Notes under the pieces: generated by a model | What the model saw: the letters and a program-made list of their open reading frames with translations, nothing else | The model's database searches: none | What the model was told of the DNA's origin: nothing | Program-made: the position numbers and the translations under genes | From: Progne subis subis | Taxonomy: Eukaryota > Chordata > Aves > Passeriformes > Hirundinidae | Length of the DNA: 64,000 nucleotides | Assembly: GCA_022316685.1 (NCBI GenBank) | Contig: JAKJHU010000652.1 | Span: 62,001 to 126,000 of the forward strand | Reading direction: 5' to 3' | Shown: in pieces, positions 32,167-42,942 of the stretch | Layout of the letters: every line of letters begins with the position of its first letter | Numbering within the stretch: position 1 is the first letter of the stretch

Positions 32167-33009
32167 TGTGAGGAATAAAAATAAGAAAGGTGCAGAGTAT
32201 TAGGAGTTTATGTTAAGTTGAATAGTTGTTTGTTACCCGTTAATGTTATCTGTCTTTGTTATCTGTTCTATGTACCCTAGAAACCAGTTCTGTGTACCCC
32301 AGTTTAATCCCTAAGGTTGTGTATTCCTCCTTACCTCATTCCAGGTTAGGCCCCTAGACTCCATTGTTCAGTCCCAGTTTCCCCTTTACCCTATCCTGTG
32401 TTAAGTAGCCACTGCTCCCTGATTGGCCTGTTGAGTCAGCAACACCACATGTCTACGCCCACCGAGACACTGACACTGCCTGCCTGCCATCAGCTCCACC
32501 CCATCCGTCCATCAGCCTGGAGGCACTGCCCAGAGCCCGCCCAGAGACCGGCCACCCTCCATGAAGTACCACCCAGTATGGAGATGAGGGGGACTCCCAA
32601 GGTACACCTCTCAGCCGGAAGTGGGGTACATACCAACAACCCCTAATAACAACGAGCTGGCTCCACTTCCAACAAGATGAGAGGTACCAACGGGTGAGGA
32701 AAACCTTCAGGCGCCTGTGGACTTTGCCGGACAGACATCCAGGTTCTCACCCTGACTTGAGAGGCACCCACTGGGAGACACCCCCTGGCCCAAAACACAC
32801 AGGGAGCGAGACTTGAGGGACTCCCGTGAGGTAAGACTCCTGACTTTGCAGCGTGAGCAGCAGATTTATCTAGATCTCCTCCTCGATGGTGTCTATCGGG
32901 AGCAGCGGTGGCATAGGCCTTCCCGGAGCTACCCCCTTTCAGAAAAGAGCTGATTAATAAAGGCACTGAAAAGAGTGAACTTGTTCTCCTGCCCTGTTCA
33001 TTTCCAACA
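32167..33009 (+). repeat. 5' LTR of the class I ERV (843 bp)
   Basis: It starts TGTGAGGAATAAAAATAAG and ends TTTCCAACA. An AATAAA at 32955-32960 lies near its 3' end, as expected for an LTR poly(A) signal. It aligns with 42121-42942 and, inverted, with 43286-44148. Confidence 0.92.
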
Positions 33010-33028
33010 ATTTGGGGACTCGTCCAAG
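33010..33028 (+). other. tRNA-Pro-like primer binding site
   Basis: ATTTGGGGACTCGTCC lies directly beside the LTR and resembles the gammaretroviral Pro-type PBS (TGGGGGCTCGTCC) with one substitution in the core. Confidence 0.7.
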
Positions 33029-33628
33029 AGAAGCTATGCCCAGAAGAGGATCCAGCTCTTCGGGACAGCTGGCTGCTCCGGACCTGAGGACACCGAGGGA
33101 CGCTGGCGGAGAACAGCGAAGACACCACCGCCGAGGACAGCTGCTGAGGAGAGCTGGTGAGTAAAGCCGGTGGCGGGAGTGGAGACATGCGAGTGAGGTG
33201 TGAGTGAGACGGGGGCCGGCAGCTCGGACCCCCGAAGCGAGTGCGGACCCCACAGTACGGCGGTTCCGGACTCCCGCGAGGGAAACGGCCGGGAACAGGG
33301 GGAAGCGAGTGGAGACCGAGTGGGTGAGGCGTCTCCAGGGGCAGTAGCGGGCCCCCCTCCGGACGTGCGGAGGAAAACTAGGGCGTGAGTGGTACATCGT
33401 AGGGTGATTGGGAGGAAGGCCCCACTAGGATCCCCCCCATGAAAGGAGTAGTGGGTGTGGCCCTTGATTCCCACACTGGTCGGGGTGGCCCCAGGCAGAT
33501 TATCCGGGTGTGGGACCTGCATTGGGCGGAGGGTCTGGCCCTATCCGGGTGCAGGGGTAAGAGGGTCCACAGACTAGAGTAGTGGCTGAGGTCCTAAGGG
33601 CGGGCCCACAGGCTACCTAGTTGGGGAA

Positions 33629-33965
33629 GTGCTGCATTGGTCGGGGGTGCCCAGTATAGGGGTACGCTGTCCGGGTGCAGTAGGCCTAGGATCGGCACTG
33701 GTCGGGGGTGCCCAGTAGGGGTACGCTTTCCAGGTGCAGTAGGCCTGGTGCTGGCATTGGTCGGGGGTGCCTAGTAGAGAGGCACGCTGTCCGGGTGCTG
33801 GGTAGTGGAGGCCAGAGTGAGTGTGAGAAACCTGTACTGGTCGGGGGTGCAAGGAAGCACACTTTCCGGGTACAAGAGGTTTTGCACTGGTCGGGGGTGC
33901 AAGGAGGCACGCTGTCCGGGTGCAGTCTGCACTGGCGGGGGAGAGGACGCTGTCTGGGTGCAGAG
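33629..33965 (+). repeat. Leader tandem repeat of the class I ERV
   Basis: Five to six degenerate units of about 55-60 bp contain GGTCGGGGGTGC and ACGCTGTCCGGGTGCAG. They lie in the untranslated leader between PBS and gag, where packaging or IRES structures sit in related viruses. That role is inference only. Confidence 0.85.
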
Positions 33966-34542
33966 GTGAGAGTGATTAGGGGACTTCTAAAGCGAGAGGG
34001 AGTCGAACGTAGGGGAGTTGAGCAAGTCGCGCACCACGGATCAGGCTCTGGCGGTAGGCGGTACCTGGAACCCTAGGCCTTGGTTGACCGGCTGTCTTAC
34101 GGGGGCTTGAGAATTCTGTGGGAGAGAGAGAGGGGATAGTGGCTGAGGCTCGGGATCCCACATCGGGCGGGGTTGCTCTGTAGGAGTGGATTATCCGGGT
34201 TTGGGACCTGCGTTGGGCGGGGAGACTAGCTCCATCCGGACGCAGGGTCAAGGGGGCCGGCGGGCTATCCCGGGGACTGGCAGGGGTAGAAGAGCTACCT
34301 ACGGGTCCTCGAGGGTGAGAGAGGAAGTAGCGGTCGTAGCCCCGAGGTGGTTAAGCCCTACAGAGTGAGTGGAATTTTATGGTTTGAGTTGCCCAGTCTG
34401 TACCTTTCTGTTTGTGTAGGGGCACCTTAAAGAAGTTTTAGTTTAAAGAGAGGTCAAAGAGTTTTTGCTTTGTGTTGCCTTGAAGTATTCTTTCCGTTTG
34501 GGTAAAGGCACCATTAGAATCCTTGTTGTTGACCTAGGGAGA

Positions 34543-36460
34543 ATGGGTGCGTGTCTGAGTAAACGACGGCAAGTTCCAGAGCAGGAGGAGGAAAAGGAGA
34601 AGAAAAAGATAACTAACATCCAGAGAGAAAGAGTCACTAACATTCCCCCCGGCTGCCCACTAGGAGACCTGTTAGAGCAATGGGACCAAGATGAAAGAAC
34701 CAAGGCTTTGGATCAGATTAAGATGATCCACTATTGTGTAGAGGTGTGGCCAACCCTTAACCTACCGGGAAAATGGCCTTGGCAAGGCACAACTGACCCT
34801 TGGATGTGCTCGTTATTAAATCAACACTTGCGAGCCCAAGGGGACATAGAGACTGAACAACTGAAATATGCTGGCCTGCTGGTTGAAACCTAACCAAGGA
34901 GAGAAACACATAAGGATATGCAAAATCAAAGGGCAGGGAAAGAACAGAGATGAAAGAAAGGAAGAGGAGTACCCTACTTGGGACCCTATTGACCCTCTAC
35001 CCCCTTCACCTACCTGTCCTGATACCCCTTCTATTCCCAATTCCCCTCCAACTAATTTTTCCACGAGCGCACCCCTAGTGGGTCCTACAAATGTTTCTGG
35101 AAGTATACCCCAAGCGGGTCCTATTAATTTTTCCGTAAGCACACCCCTAGCGGGTTCTACGAATGTTTCTAAGAATTTTTCTGAGAATATACCCCAAGCG
35201 GGTCCAAACAATTTTTCTGGAAATGCACCCCTAGCAGGAACACCACTCCACCCTAACAAGGAGGCCCTTTACCGCATGGCAGCTTCCTCTGCTCTTTCCT
35301 CAGTCTCACCTAATTCCGCATCCTCCCCTCTCCATCCACACTCCCAGCTCCACCTCCAGACTGGGGATTAAGCCTTCCCATGTCGAGCCCAGAAGCCTCC
35401 CCCAGTAATGATTATAGTGAAGATACTCCAACCCAAAGAACTGAGACTTTAGAAGGGCCCTATTGCAATACAAGATCCAGGGCGAAACTCTTCCCCTTAA
35501 GAGAGGTCCCCATGGGAGGGGCTGCTGGAGGAGTAGGATTTGTGAACGCCCCCCCTTACGGCCTCCGAGGTCCGTAATTTTAAGAAGGAACTGGGGAGTC
35601 TTGTAGAGGATCCCATTGGGGTCTCAAATCAAGTAGATCAATTTTTGGGCCCCAATGTGTATACATGGGAAGAGCTAAATTCTATTTTAAAAATACTATT
35701 TAGTCCAGAGGGGGTAAGAATGATCCGCACTGCAGGGATGCGGATATGGGAGAGAGAGAATAGAATAGGTCCTCCAGATGACATCAAATTGCCCATAGTA
35801 GACCCTAGATGGAGTCCCAACCGGGAGGAAGACAGGAGAAGTATGGAGGACTACCGAAATTTAATAGTGAGAGGAATCAAGAGTCAGTGCCCCGAAGTAA
35901 CAACACCAAATTAGCCTTTGACAGCATGCAAGGAAAGGAAGAGACCCCAGCTGCCTGGCTGAACAGATTAAAAAAGAATTTCCAGTTATACTCCAATATA
36001 GACCCTGATAGCCCCTGAAGGCCAGATATTACTAAAGACCCAGTTTGTCAGTAAATCGTGGCCGGATATAAGGAGAAAACTAGAGAAAATAGAAGATTGG
36101 CAGGAGAGAGGAATAAATGAGCTATTACGAGATGCCCTAAAAGTCTACTTAAGAAGAGAGGAAGAGAAGACTAGAGCCAAAGCAAAAATAATGGTGGCTG
36201 TAGCGAAAGAAAGTGCCGGGGCAGTCAAGAATCAGGATCCACCAGGCAGGCAAAGCACAAGGTTTAAAGGAGAGAGACGAGGAACACCCACAACCCCACC
36301 TAGGAGAACCCCAAAGAGAACAGGGGAAGAGAGGACCTGCTTCTATTGCGGGAAGAAGGGGCACTTACGGAGAGACTGTCTGAAAGTGACATTTGATGAA
36401 GCAATTGTGAGAGAGCAGGACAAACTAGAAAAGCTGCTAAAAGGAGAAGAGGATGAAGAT
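34543..36460 (+). pseudogene. Class I ERV gag, at least three frame breaks
   Basis: The ATG at 34543 starts M-G-A-C-L-S-K, keeping the myristoylation glycine. Matrix runs to a stop at 34893. A proline-rich p12-like part continues in another frame (34868-35371) with internal repeats of a P-L-A-G-P-T-N-x-S type unit. Capsid is split over frames 35380-35577, 35645-35914 and 35809-36018; the last carries the major homology region (Q-G-K-E-E-T-P-A-A-W-L). Nucleocapsid at 36191-36463 has one C-X2-C-X4-H-X4-C knuckle (C-F-Y-C-G-K-K-G-H-L-R-R-D-C). The assembly protein is not intact. Confidence 0.88.
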
Positions 36461-36529
36461 TAGGGGTGTCGTGGGCTCTATACATTAGGGGACCCTATGT
36501 GTCATCAAGAAGAGCCCATGGTAAACTTT

Positions 36530-36926
36530 GAAGTAGGTCCCCATCAAGAAGACTTTGAATTTTTGGTAGACACAGGAGCATGATCGCTCCAGCCTTAAGA
36601 AACTCCCCGCAGGAATGACCGTCAGTGCGAGAGCCTGCGAGGTGATGGGAGCAGAGGGAAAACCATTCAGAGCTCCCATTATCACTAATGTTAAAATAAA
36701 AGGAAACTCTCGGCAAGTTACTGCTGATTTCATATACCTCCCTGATTTAGAAACTAATCTGCTGGGAAGAGACTTGCAAGTCCAGTTGGGGGTAGGAGTC
36801 GTGCCAGAAAAAGGAAAAATGCGAGTGAAGATCATGAAGTTAACAGCTAAAGATTTAGAAGAAATTAACTCGAAAGTATGGGCTGAGGAAGGGAAGACAT
36901 GGTTTCCTAGATATCCCACCTATTAA
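36530..36926 (+). pseudogene. Class I ERV protease, frameshifted at the active site
   Basis: F-L-V-D-T-G-A is readable at about 36557-36583 and is followed at once by an in-frame stop. Protease resumes in another frame (36615-36926) and includes the L-L-G-R-D-L motif. The break directly after the D-T-G triad removes activity. Confidence 0.8.
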
Positions 36927-36933
36927 GATCGAG

Positions 36934-37950
36934 ATGCAAACAGGGACTTCCCCAGTCCGGATAAAGCAGTATCCCATATCCCCAGAAGGAAGGAGAGGAC
37001 TAGCACCTGTGATAGAACAACTGCTGGAGGAAGGCATCTTAGAACCGTGCATGTCCCCTCATAATACCCCCACACTGGCAGTAAGAAAGGCAGAAGGAAA
37101 GTACCGATTAGTGCAGGATCTAAGGGAAATTAACAAAAAGACCGTCACTAAATACACCGTGGTCTCAAATCCTTATACTCTGCTGAGCCAAATTCCTCCG
37201 GAGCACGCATGGTTCACTATTATTGACCTGAAGGATGCTTTTGGGGCCTGCCCCTTAGCTGAGGAATGCCGGGATTGGTTCGCATTTGAATGGGAACATC
37301 CAGAGAAAAGTAGGAAGCAGCAGCTGAGGTGGACTCGTCTACCAGAAGGGTTCACTGAGTCTCTGAATTTGTTTGGGCAAGCCCTAGAAAAGCTATTAGA
37401 ACAACTCCATCCTAAGGGACCAGTGCAAATTTTACAATATGTGGACGACCTGTTGGTATCAGGGGAAGATTGGTCGGAAGTAAAAACAGTGAGTATACAG
37501 CTCCTAAACTTCTTGGGGGAAAGAGGACTAAGGGTGTCAAAAAGGAAACTACAGTTCGTTGAGCAGGAGGTGACCTACCTGGGGCATCTAATTGGGAAGG
37601 GATACAAGAAAGTTCAGTCCAGAAAGAATAGCAGGAATCCAAGCCATACCTGCACCCAAGACCAAAAGGGACATAAGGAAACTCCTGGGCCTCTTCGGAT
37701 ATTGTAGACTGTGGCTCGACAAATACACCCAGAGCGTGAAGCTTCTTTACGAAAAACTAGTCGGTCCTGAGCCAATAAAATGGACAGAGAAAGATGAAGA
37801 CCGATTAAAAGACCTAAAACATAAGTTATCTACAGCACCTGTCCTAAGTCTACCCAACCTAAAACAAGAATTCGACTTATTTGTAAATACCGAAGAGGGA
37901 GTGGCTTATGGAGCCATAACTCAGGAATGGGGGGGGCGGATGTAAGAAAC
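36934..37950 (+). pseudogene. Class I ERV reverse transcriptase, two frames
   Basis: The 257-codon frame at 36934-37707 has fingers and palm: G-K-Y-R-L-V-Q-D-L-R-E-I-N, F-T-I-I-D-L-K-D-A-F and L-Q-Y-V-D-D-L-L-V (YVDD). A frameshift near 37605 moves coding to the frame of 37592-37945, which has thumb and connection (L-L-G-L-F-G-Y-C-R, A-P-V-L-S-L-P). A second shift near 37935 leads into the next frame. Catalytic residues are kept, but the polyprotein is not continuous. Confidence 0.88.
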
Positions 37951-37973
37951 CTGTAGCCTTCCTGTCAAAGCTG

Positions 37974-38846
37974 TTGGACCCCTTTGCTCGGGGATGGCCA
38001 ACCTGCCTACAGGCTGTTGCGGCAACCGCAGTACTAGTAGAGGAGACCCAGAAGTTAACTCTACAAGGAAAAGTACGAGTCCACACACCACACGACTTAA
38101 AAACTATCTTAAGCCAAAAAGCCCTAGAATGGATAACCGATTCCCGGATACTTAGATATGAGATCGCGCTAATGAATTCAGAAAGTCTGACTTTAACTAC
38201 CTCAAGGACTCTGAATCCAGCGCAATTCCTTTCTGGAGAACCTCCCCAAGATCTAGAGCACGATTGTTTAGAACTCCTAAACTTCCAGACCAAAGTAAGA
38301 GAGGATTTAGACACCATATCCTTACCCCACGGGAGAAAGCTATTCATAGACAGATCTTCGAGAGTAATAGAGGGGAAAAGAGCATCAGGATATGCGGTCA
38401 TCGAAGGATCAACCAGAAATAATATGAGAACTCTAGAAATCGGAAAGTTACCCAGCAGTTGGTCAGCGCAGCTTTGTGAAATCTATGCGTTGAAGAGAGG
38501 ACTAGACTTATTAGAAGGGGACCGAGGAACCATATACACCAACTCCAAATATGCGTATGGAGTAGCCCACACCTTTGGAAAGATCTGGGAGGAGCGTGGA
38601 TATTTAAATTCGAAAGGGAGAGACTTAGCACACAAGGAGGTAATAAAAGCCACACTGACATCTTTAATGAAGCCTCTAGAGATAGCCATAGTCGATGTAA
38701 GAGGCCACCAGAAAAAAGACACGCTGGAAGGGGAAGGGAATCATATGGTGGACCAAGAAGTGAAAAAGGCAGCTCAAGGGTCAGGAGAAACCATCAAGGT
38801 CTTAGCCCTAAATGAGGTCTCAAGGGAAAGAGAGGAGAAGGAGTAG
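37974..38846 (+). pseudogene. Class I ERV RNase H region
   Basis: A 290-codon open frame covers the end of the connection and RNase H. The first acidic residue is present in F-I-D-R-S-S-R, although the following glycine is arginine. The glutamate motif (L-C-E-I-Y-A-L) is present. The Y-T-D-S motif reads Y-T-N-S, losing one catalytic aspartate. The frame ends in a TAG at 38844-38846, and integrase follows in the same frame. Confidence 0.8.
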
Positions 38847-38867
38847 CCAATATACAGTGAAAAAGAA

Positions 38868-40046
38868 TTGAAATTAATTAAGGAATTGGGAATGCAGCCA
38901 GGCAAACATGGAGAATGGGTGACACTGGATGGGAGAAAGTTTTTAAATAAACGCCTAGCGAGGAAAATGCTAAATGAGATCCATGAGTCAACCCATTGGG
39001 GTACTCAAGGACTGTGTGATCACTTCCTGAGAAAATATCTATGTTTAGGAGTATATGAGTTAGCAAAATCTATAACCCAGGGGTGTATCACTTGTCAGAA
39101 AGTCAACCAACGAGCCTTGAGAAAGATTCCACTAGGGGGAAGAGAGATAGCCTTGAGACCTTTCCAAAGTATCCAAATAGACTTCACCGAAATGCCCCCA
39201 GTTCAGGGCTATAAACATCTCCTTGTAATAGTAGACCACCTAACCCATTGGGTAGAGGCCTTTCCCACCAGAAAGGAGACAGCTGATGTTGTAATAAAAA
39301 CCCTTCTCGAACAAATAATCCCCCGATATGGCCTCGTAAACAACATTGACTCAGACAGAGGACCCCACTTCACTGCTCGCATATTACAAAAGACCATTGA
39401 AGCACTAGGTGTAAAGTGGAAGCTCCATGTACCGTGGCACCCTCAGAGCTCAGGAAGGGTTGAGAGAATGAACAAGACTCTTAAAAATGTATTAACCAAG
39501 TTAATAGAGGAAACCCAAATGAGTTGGCTCAGGTGCCTGCCTCTCACTCTTCTCAGAATTAGGGCAAGACCCAGGTCGGATATAGGGGTCTCCTCCCCTT
39601 ATGAGATGATGTTTGGACTTCCCTTCCAATTAACATCTTACAGTACGGGGAGTTACCAAAGCGGGGAAGCTACAGCTCGAGAATATCTACAAGCCATTGG
39701 GAAGACCCTAGAAAATCTCCAGAAAAAGGGATATATTCCCCAAACCTCGCCCCTCGATTCGAAAGCCCATCAAATTAACCCTGGGGATTGGGTATTAGTA
39801 AAATCCTGGACCAGTGCCTCATTAACACCCAAATTTGAAGGTCCCTTCCAGGTCCTCCTCACCACCCACACAGCGATCAGGACCCAAGAAAAGGGTTGGA
39901 CACACATTACTAGAGTAAAAGGACCAGTGCCACCCCCTACTGAGCCATTGAACCCAACTACGTCACCCAGCCACACGGAGTGGACTGTCACACCACAACC
40001 CGGTACACTAAAGCTCACGCTCAAGAAGAAGACACAAACTAAGTAA
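38868..40046 (+). CDS. Class I ERV integrase, open frame of 392 codons
   Basis: The complete three-domain layout is present. An HHCC zinc-binding domain lies near residues 35-85 (H-E-S-T-H and C-I-T-C). The DDE core has Q-I-D-F-T-E-M, D-S-D-R-G-P-H-F and S-G-R-V-E-R-M-N, and a C-terminal domain contains G-D-W-V-L-V-K. All three catalytic acids are present. The frame is in register with the upstream RNase H frame and separated from it only by the TAG at 38844. In an active virus it would be cut from a pol polyprotein and join viral DNA to the host chromosome; here the pol precursor is broken, so independent expression is unproven. Confidence 0.88.
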   Translation: MKLIKELGMQPGKHGEWVTLDGRKFLNKRLARKMLNEIHESTHWGTQGLCDHFLRKYLCLGVYELAKSITQGCITCQKVNQRALRKIPLGGREIALRPFQSIQIDFTEMPPVQGYKHLLVIVDHLTHWVEAFPTRKETADVVIKTLLEQIIPRYGLVNNIDSDRGPHFTARILQKTIEALGVKWKLHVPWHPQSSGRVERMNKTLKNVLTKLIEETQMSWLRCLPLTLLRIRARPRSDIGVSSPYEMMFGLPFQLTSYSTGSYQSGEATAREYLQAIGKTLENLQKKGYIPQTSPLDSKAHQINPGDWVLVKSWTSASLTPKFEGPFQVLLTTHTAIRTQEKGWTHITRVKGPVPPPTEPLNPTTSPSHTEWTVTPQPGTLKLTLKKKTQTK

Positions 40047-40323
40047 AATATTAAGCAGCAGTGTGACTCACCTTGAGTGCCGGAAAAAGACTGTTGAAGA
40101 GGTTGGAAAAGTGTTGTAAAGTTATTTACGTGTTATAAGTTATTGTAATTTACATTGTTGTAAAGTTCCTACTCTGCACCTTAAAGACTCTCTCATAGGG
40201 CATGCTCTAGGGGAACTAAATTAACAATTAAGAGCGGTGGGGGTTTTGAGTAAAGGGATTCTGAGGACTAGCCCCGAGGAGCTCTAAGGACCAGGAGGCA
40301 AGACTAGGTGAGACTGGGGCGAG

Positions 40324-42075
40324 ATGGAAGCAGTTCACACTGGACTCCTGGGGGGACTATTGTTAGTCCTAATTGTAAGCAAGTATGCCAGCGGAGCTTG
40401 CTCGAAATGTTATTCCCCCATCTACGATGGGGAAGACCAAGAATCCCTAATCAGAATACATACCAACGTAAACCCCACCTGTTTTGATGTCACTCAGCTC
40501 TCCACCTGTAAAGAGGAGGGTAAACAATATTGGGTAGCGAAAAATGCTGCTACTTTCAAGCAGCACCTGACTGGGGAGTGCCCTATCAGAGAGTGGTTTT
40601 GCATGGAGAAAGTAAACTATGTGAAAGGAGTGAAAGATCTCATAAAAGAAAAGCCTCTGAATATCAAGAAAATGGAAACAGACGAACCCCTCAGTAAAAA
40701 TTTGTTCATTGATTTAGTCGAGTGGATAAGTCATGAACTTAACATCACTAATTGCTGGATCTGTGGTAGCACCCAAATGTCAGATGTATGGCCGTGGGAG
40801 GGAATCAGTCTAGCCCCATTGGATAGCCTAAGGTGGAAAAAAATACAACAAAGGCCCCCTCATATTGGGAAAAGAGAAAAAGAACAATGGGACTTAAAAT
40901 CTAAAATTATCGGGGAAGAATGCATACGGCGTACAGGGAAACGGTACAAAACATTTGTGGGAAAGATGGCTTGTAAAAGATCCCTAACCATCCGGGAGCG
41001 GGTTCAAAAATGGATCCCCAGAGGACCCGAGACATACTGGGCGATTGGGAAAAAAGAAACAGGATGCGTCTACCATGAAGGGTACCAGTTACACCAGTGT
41101 ACCAGAAAGGGAATTAATCCATTTTCAGGACTAAGAGAAATATCCAAATATTGGAGACATCCCTTCGACCCTCGGAACATCTCTTGGAGAGCCCCCAATC
41201 ACTTATTCTGGATTTGCAGGGATAGAGCCTATACACACCTTCCCGGGGACTGGGCAGGTAGTTGCACAATAGGCATCCTCAAACCAGCATTCTTCCTACT
41301 GCCTAAAGAGTCAGGGAGAGGACTAGGAGTGCCCCTATACGATCACTTAGGGAAAAGCAGGCAAAAAAGAACCATTATAAATATGGACAGCACGCAAACC
41401 TGGAAAGGAACAGTCTGGATCCCCGAAGAAATAATTAAGACCCATGGGCCGGCCACCTGGGCTCAGGACGGATCGTGGGGGTGTAGAACTCCTATTTACA
41501 GGCTCAATCGAATTATCAGACTACAAGCAGTTTTAGAAGTCATCTCAAATAGAACGGCCCTGGCTCTAGACCATATAAGTCATCAATTGGCTCAGACTAG
41601 AGCCGTGGTATATCAAATCAGGTTGGCAGTGGACTATATACTAGCCAATGAAGGTGGCATATGTGGAAAATTCAACTCATCCGAATGCTGCCTAGAAATC
41701 GATGATAGGAGTGAAGTCATCAGAAACATCTCAAAAGAAATAAGAAAAATTGCATATGTAGGCACCCAAGAATGGACTCCCTTAGTGAACATTGATTGGT
41801 GGGATAATTTCTCATCCCTAGGGGGATCCTGGTGGAAGAAAGTTGCCTTTATCTCTTTGAGGGCAATAGCCAGCCTCCTTCTCATCCCTAGCATTGTCCC
41901 ATGCTTAATTACAATTGTTACCTCCATGGTACAAACCAGCATCCAAATGTCAGAAAGCAACCAAGGAAAACCCACAGGTATATTCAAACTAACATCTGAT
42001 GAGACAGAATTAAGTTCAGCTGAGAGACTGTATCACCAATATCAAGAAATAAAAGAAACGTCAATAAAGAAATGA
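40324..42075 (+). CDS. Full-length ERV envelope glycoprotein, open frame of 583 codons
   Basis: The start at 40324 is followed by a hydrophobic signal peptide (residues about 7-19). SU carries C-W-I-C at 144-147, the CxxC type that isomerises the SU-TM disulphide in gammaretroviruses. A furin-type R-Q-K-R lies at 346-349. No strongly hydrophobic fusion peptide directly follows it; the next 50 residues are mixed. TM then has a heptad-repeat helix (about 393-440), a C-X7-C-C motif (447-456, one residue longer than the common C-X6-C-C), a tryptophan-rich membrane-proximal part (491-504) and a membrane span (about 507-535), with a tail of about 45 residues. Six N-glycosylation sequons are visible (for example 140, 285, 409, 451). 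No stop or frameshift is present although gag and pol are broken. It is probably expressed, if at all, from a spliced RNA from the 5' LTR. Confidence 0.9.
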   Translation: MEAVHTGLLGGLLLVLIVSKYASGACSKCYSPIYDGEDQESLIRIHTNVNPTCFDVTQLSTCKEEGKQYWVAKNAATFKQHLTGECPIREWFCMEKVNYVKGVKDLIKEKPLNIKKMETDEPLSKNLFIDLVEWISHELNITNCWICGSTQMSDVWPWEGISLAPLDSLRWKKIQQRPPHIGKREKEQWDLKSKIIGEECIRRTGKRYKTFVGKMACKRSLTIRERVQKWIPRGPETYWAIGKKETGCVYHEGYQLHQCTRKGINPFSGLREISKYWRHPFDPRNISWRAPNHLFWICRDRAYTHLPGDWAGSCTIGILKPAFFLLPKESGRGLGVPLYDHLGKSRQKRTIINMDSTQTWKGTVWIPEEIIKTHGPATWAQDGSWGCRTPIYRLNRIIRLQAVLEVISNRTALALDHISHQLAQTRAVVYQIRLAVDYILANEGGICGKFNSSECCLEIDDRSEVIRNISKEIRKIAYVGTQEWTPLVNIDWWDNFSSLGGSWWKKVAFISLRAIASLLLIPSIVPCLITIVTSMVQTSIQMSESNQGKPTGIFKLTSDETELSSAERLYHQYQEIKETSIKK

Positions 42076-42094
42076 GATTGATACGGGTCGAAGA

Positions 42095-42120
42095 CCCGAT
42101 CAAAGAAAAAGAGGGGGGAT
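42095..42120 (+). other. Polypurine tract of the class I ERV
   Basis: AAAGAAAAAGAGGGGGGATT ends at the LTR TG at 42121. It fixes the boundary and orientation. Confidence 0.85.
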
Positions 42121-42942
42121 TGTGAGGAATAAAAATAAGAAAGGTGCAGAGCATTAGGAGTTCGTGTTAAGTTGAATAGCTGTTGGTTACTTGTTCTTGC
42201 TACCTGTTTTATGCATTAATGTCTTTGTTATCTGTTCTATGTACCCTAGAAACCAGTTCTGTGTACCCAATGTTGTGCATTCCCCTTACCCGAGTTAGGC
42301 CCCTAAACCCAATTGTTCAGTCCCAGTTTCCCCTTACCTTATCCCAAGTTAGGCCTCCGCTGCTCCCCGATTGGCCCGTTGAGTCAGCAACACCACATGT
42401 CTATGCCCACCGAGACACTGACATCGCCTGCCTCCCATCGGCTCTACCTCAACTGCCCATCAACCTGGAGGCACCGCCCAAGAGACCGACCACTTTCCAT
42501 CGAGTACCACCCAATATGGAAATAAGGGGGACTCCCAAGGTGCACCTCTCAGCCGGAAGTGGGGTACATACCAACAACCCCTAGTGATAATGAGCCGGCT
42601 CCACTTCCAACAAAATAGAAGGTATCAACGGGTGAGGAAGACCTTCAGGCACCTGTGGACTTCGTCAGACTAATATCCAGGTTCTCACCCTGACTTCAGA
42701 GGCACCCACTGGGAGAGACCCCCTGGCACAACACACACTCGAGCGAGACCTGAGGGACTCCTGTGAGGCAAGGCTCCTGATTCTGCGGCTGCGCAGATTC
42801 GACAACGATCTCCTCCTCAGCGGTGTCCATCGGGAGCAGCGGTGGCGTAGGCATTCCCCGAGCTACCCCTTTCCAAAAAGAGCTGATTAATAAAGGCGCT
42901 GAAAGGAGTAAACTTGTTCTTCTGCCCTGGTCATTTCCAACA
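42121..42942 (+). repeat. 3' LTR of the class I ERV (822 bp)
   Basis: It aligns with the 5' LTR with numerous substitutions and small gaps, suggesting an old insertion or gene conversion from a different copy. It ends TTTCCAACA at 42942. Confidence 0.9.

Larger units (their letters stand above)
32167..42942 (+). mobile_element. Class I (gammaretrovirus-like) ERV provirus with open integrase and env
   Basis: The order is LTR (32167-33009), tRNA-Pro-like PBS, long leader with tandem repeats, gag (34543-36460), protease (36530-36926), RT, RNase H, integrase (38868-40046), env (40324-42075), polypurine tract and LTR (42121-42942). Gag, protease and RT carry frameshifts, while integrase and env remain open from end to end. 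No matching target-site duplication was found at the outer edges. The flanks on both sides include ACTGGG minisatellite, so it probably inserted into the repeat-rich upstream part of the FXYD locus. Confidence 0.9.
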
